Source: Gemmatimonas groenlandica (GTDB taxonomy: Bacteria; Gemmatimonadota; Gemmatimonadetes; Gemmatimonadales; Gemmatimonadaceae). Taken from it: a stretch of DNA of 64,000 nucleotides. Position numbers and translations under genes: made by a program. Of this stretch, positions 62,371-64,000 are shown one piece after another (the first letter of the stretch is position 1; each line of letters opens with the position of its first letter). The notes beneath the pieces are model-generated. The model was not told the origin of the DNA, did not search any database, and was given only the letters and a program-made list of their open reading frames with translations. The stretch spans positions 62,001-126,000 of the forward strand of contig NZ_CP053085.1 in NCBI RefSeq assembly GCF_013004105.1. Direction: 5' to 3'.

Positions 62371-63216
62371 ATGCCCGTTTGCTGGCTCAACGGATCCTTC
62401 GTCGCCGAACAGGACGCGCAGGTGTCCATCTTCGATCGCGGTCTGCTGTTCGGCGACGGCGTGTACGAAGTCGCGGCCGTGTTGAATGGCACACTGCTCG
62501 ATGCCGACCGGCACCTCGTTCGGCTGGGCCGCTCGCTGGCCGCGATCGGCATCCCGAATACGCAGCCGGCCGCGGCGTGGCTGGGCGTGATGCAGCAGCT
62601 CGCCACCGACAACGGGGTCCGCGAAGGATTGGTTTATCTGCAGGTCACGCGCGGCGTGGCCGAGCGGGATTTTCCGTTCCCGGCGCACGTGACGCCAACC
62701 ATGTTCGCGTACGCGCGACCGAAGCTGCTACGCGCCGATCCGAATGCGTCGGGCGTGCGTCTGCTCACGGTGCCGGACATGCGCTGGAACCGGTGTGACA
62801 TCAAGAGCACCAGTATGCTGGCGCAAGTGCTCGCCAAGCAGGCCGCGCGCGCCGGTGGGGCCTTCGAAGCGATGATGCACGAAGACGGACTTGTGACCGA
62901 AGGCGGCTCGAGTAACCTGTGGATCGTGAACGACGGCGTCGTGCAGACGCGTCCGCTCTCGAGCGATATTCTCGCCGGCATCACGCGCGATGTCGTGCTC
63001 GAACTCGCCCACGCCGCGGGCGTGCCGGTGCGCGAGCGGGCATTCACCGTGGCGCAGGCGAAGGCGGCCGACGAGTGCTTCATGAGTAGCGCCACGAGCT
63101 TCATTCTGCCGGTCACGACGATCGACCACGATGCCGTGCGCGCCGGCGCTCCTGGCGCCATCACGCAGCGGTTGCGCGCGGCCTACCTCGAACGCGCCGA
63201 CCGGCTCACGCAGTAG
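62371..63216 (+). CDS. dat: D-amino-acid aminotransferase (fold-type IV)
   Basis: PLP-dependent aminotransferase class IV of 281 residues. The PLP lysine is Lys145 in WNRCDIKSTSMLAQVLAKQ, the same number as in the Bacillus D-amino-acid aminotransferase, and the flanks VYLQVTRGVAERDFPFP, TEGGSSNLWIV, GITRDVV and FMSSATSFILPV also match that enzyme better than branched-chain aminotransferases. It interconverts D-alanine and D-glutamate for cell-wall synthesis. Start ATG 62371 agrees with the family (VCWLNGSFV); the in-frame ATG at 62227 would add an unrelated hydrophobic tail. Divergent from the methyltransferase gene. Confidence 0.9.
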   Translation: MPVCWLNGSFVAEQDAQVSIFDRGLLFGDGVYEVAAVLNGTLLDADRHLVRLGRSLAAIGIPNTQPAAAWLGVMQQLATDNGVREGLVYLQVTRGVAERDFPFPAHVTPTMFAYARPKLLRADPNASGVRLLTVPDMRWNRCDIKSTSMLAQVLAKQAARAGGAFEAMMHEDGLVTEGGSSNLWIVNDGVVQTRPLSSDILAGITRDVVLELAHAAGVPVRERAFTVAQAKAADECFMSSATSFILPVTTIDHDAVRAGAPGAITQRLRAAYLERADRLTQ

Positions 63217-63244
63217 CGCGCGACCGCACCAGTGCGCGACCGCT

Positions 63245-64000
63245 TTACTGCGACACGTAGCCGCGGTCTTTCCAGCGCACGTTGTTGCCGCGCGCGATCG
63301 CGCTCACGCAGATCGCCAGCACGATGGCCCCGCCCAGCGGCGCGAGCAGCGCGCGGCGCATCGGGTCCCCGTTGATCCGGTTCGCGGCGGCGAATGACGT
63401 GAGCACCGCCGCGCTGCTCGCGCCGCTCCAGAGCAGCAGGGCAGTGCTCGCGGTGCCGCCCGTGGCCATCGCGAGCACACACCACGTGAGCGTCACGAAC
63501 GGCATCAGCACACCCAGTGGAAACGACAGCAGGAAGAGCGGGTAGAGCCGCTGCCCCACCGCACCCCACCACATCGCGTGTCGGCCACCCGCGTACATGT
63601 TCTTGCCCCAGCCCTTCATGAGACTGGCCAGGCCATCGTACATGCGCGTGCTCAGCTGACGAATGCCAAGCGCCAGCGACACCCGATCGCCACGCGCTTG
63701 AATCGCCTGCGCCATCATCACGTCTTCGGCCACGAATCCACGTACTGGCTCGTGGCCGCCGATCGCGTCATACACGCGTCGCGACAGCATGAAGCACTGC
63801 CCGTTGGCGACGACATCGCGCCGATCGGTCGCCCGCTCCATGGCTTCCGCCCCACCGTACCGCGTGAGAATGAGCGTGAACACCGACGGCTGCACCGCGC
63901 GCTCCCACACGGTGCCCATCTCCTGGTGTCCCGCTACCGATAGCAATTCGGCGTCGCGGCGCTCGCGCATGCGCACCATGCGTCCCACCAGCTCGGGAGC
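63245..64000 (-). CDS. Glycosyltransferase family 2, membrane-bound (5' end missing)
   Basis: The C-terminal 250 or so residues of a GT-A glycosyltransferase; the start lies beyond the right edge of the window. NGQCFMLSRRVYDAIGGH and RGFVAEDVMMAQAIQARGDRV are the acceptor-side motifs with ED as catalytic region, followed by LMKGWGKNMY and four hydrophobic segments (PLFLLSFPLGVLMPFVTL, WCVLAMATGG, ALLLWSGASSAAVL, APLGGAIVLAICVSAI). The layout resembles HpnB-type hopanoid or carotenoid glycosyltransferases that sit in the inner membrane. The exact acceptor is unknown. Confidence 0.8.
   Translation of the reverse strand, partial: APELVGRMVRMRERRDAELLSVAGHQEMGTVWERAVQPSVFTLILTRYGGAEAMERATDRRDVVANGQCFMLSRRVYDAIGGHEPVRGFVAEDVMMAQAIQARGDRVSLALGIRQLSTRMYDGLASLMKGWGKNMYAGGRHAMWWGAVGQRLYPLFLLSFPLGVLMPFVTLTWCVLAMATGGTASTALLLWSGASSAAVLTSFAAANRINGDPMRRALLAPLGGAIVLAICVSAIARGNNVRWKDRGYVSQ

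Overview
The window looks like chromosomal DNA from a GC-rich, Gram-negative soil-type bacterium, most probably a member of the Gemmatimonadota. This is an inference from gene content: SusC/SusD outer-membrane pair, giant beta-propeller sensor kinases, an ImuA/ImuB/DnaE2 mutasome, DUF4097 proteins behind an ECF sigma factor, and strong GC codon bias. No rRNA, tRNA, CRISPR array, complete insertion sequence or phage module was seen. The last gene runs off the right edge.

Left part (1-33.5 kb) is rich in redox, electrophile and small-molecule functions. A peroxiredoxin overlaps a DsbA-like protein. Three very large sensor kinases (propeller, Y_Y_Y domain, membrane segment, HisKA_3 kinase) lie at 1.4, 17.9 and 25.3 kb, with a single NarL-type response regulator at 17.2 kb. 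Between them are two minus-strand operons full of alpha/beta hydrolases: 9.4-5.9 kb (three hydrolases from three subfamilies plus a small secreted protein) and 16.8-11.5 kb (a double-hydrolase fusion, an alginate-export-type porin, a metallo-beta-lactamase-fold enzyme and another hydrolase). Further right are a DUF305-propeller fusion, DUF302 and stress-type proteins, a ring-cleavage dioxygenase fused to a carboxylesterase, a normal Dps and a Dps-like protein lacking half its ferroxidase ligands. Two decayed patches (10.6-11.4 kb: RND efflux and a monooxygenase; 31.1-31.9 kb) hold frameshifted remnants.

Middle part (34-52 kb) holds DNA-damage functions: dnaE2 on one side, and a radical SAM protein, imuA and imuB on the other. 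All three transcription units carry the same direct repeat (read on the minus strand as TTTCGGT-N5-TTCGGT, 11-nt period) within 10 nt of the start codon, which suggests one shared damage-response operator. Divergent from dnaE2 is a photoactive yellow protein homologue with its chromophore cysteine. Between these lie a SERCA-type calcium ATPase, a SusC/SusD pair and a CocE-type hydrolase. A family of long palindromic repeats sits at the 3' ends of susD and imuB, and half of one is inserted in frame inside imuB.

Right part (52-64 kb) holds a pterin dehydratase, an ECF sigma/anti-sigma/two-DUF4097 operon, an adenine-type DNA methyltransferase translationally coupled to a SNF2-like helicase and a HAD phosphatase, a D-amino-acid aminotransferase, and a partial glycosyltransferase. 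Family names come from motifs recognised by eye; no database search was possible.
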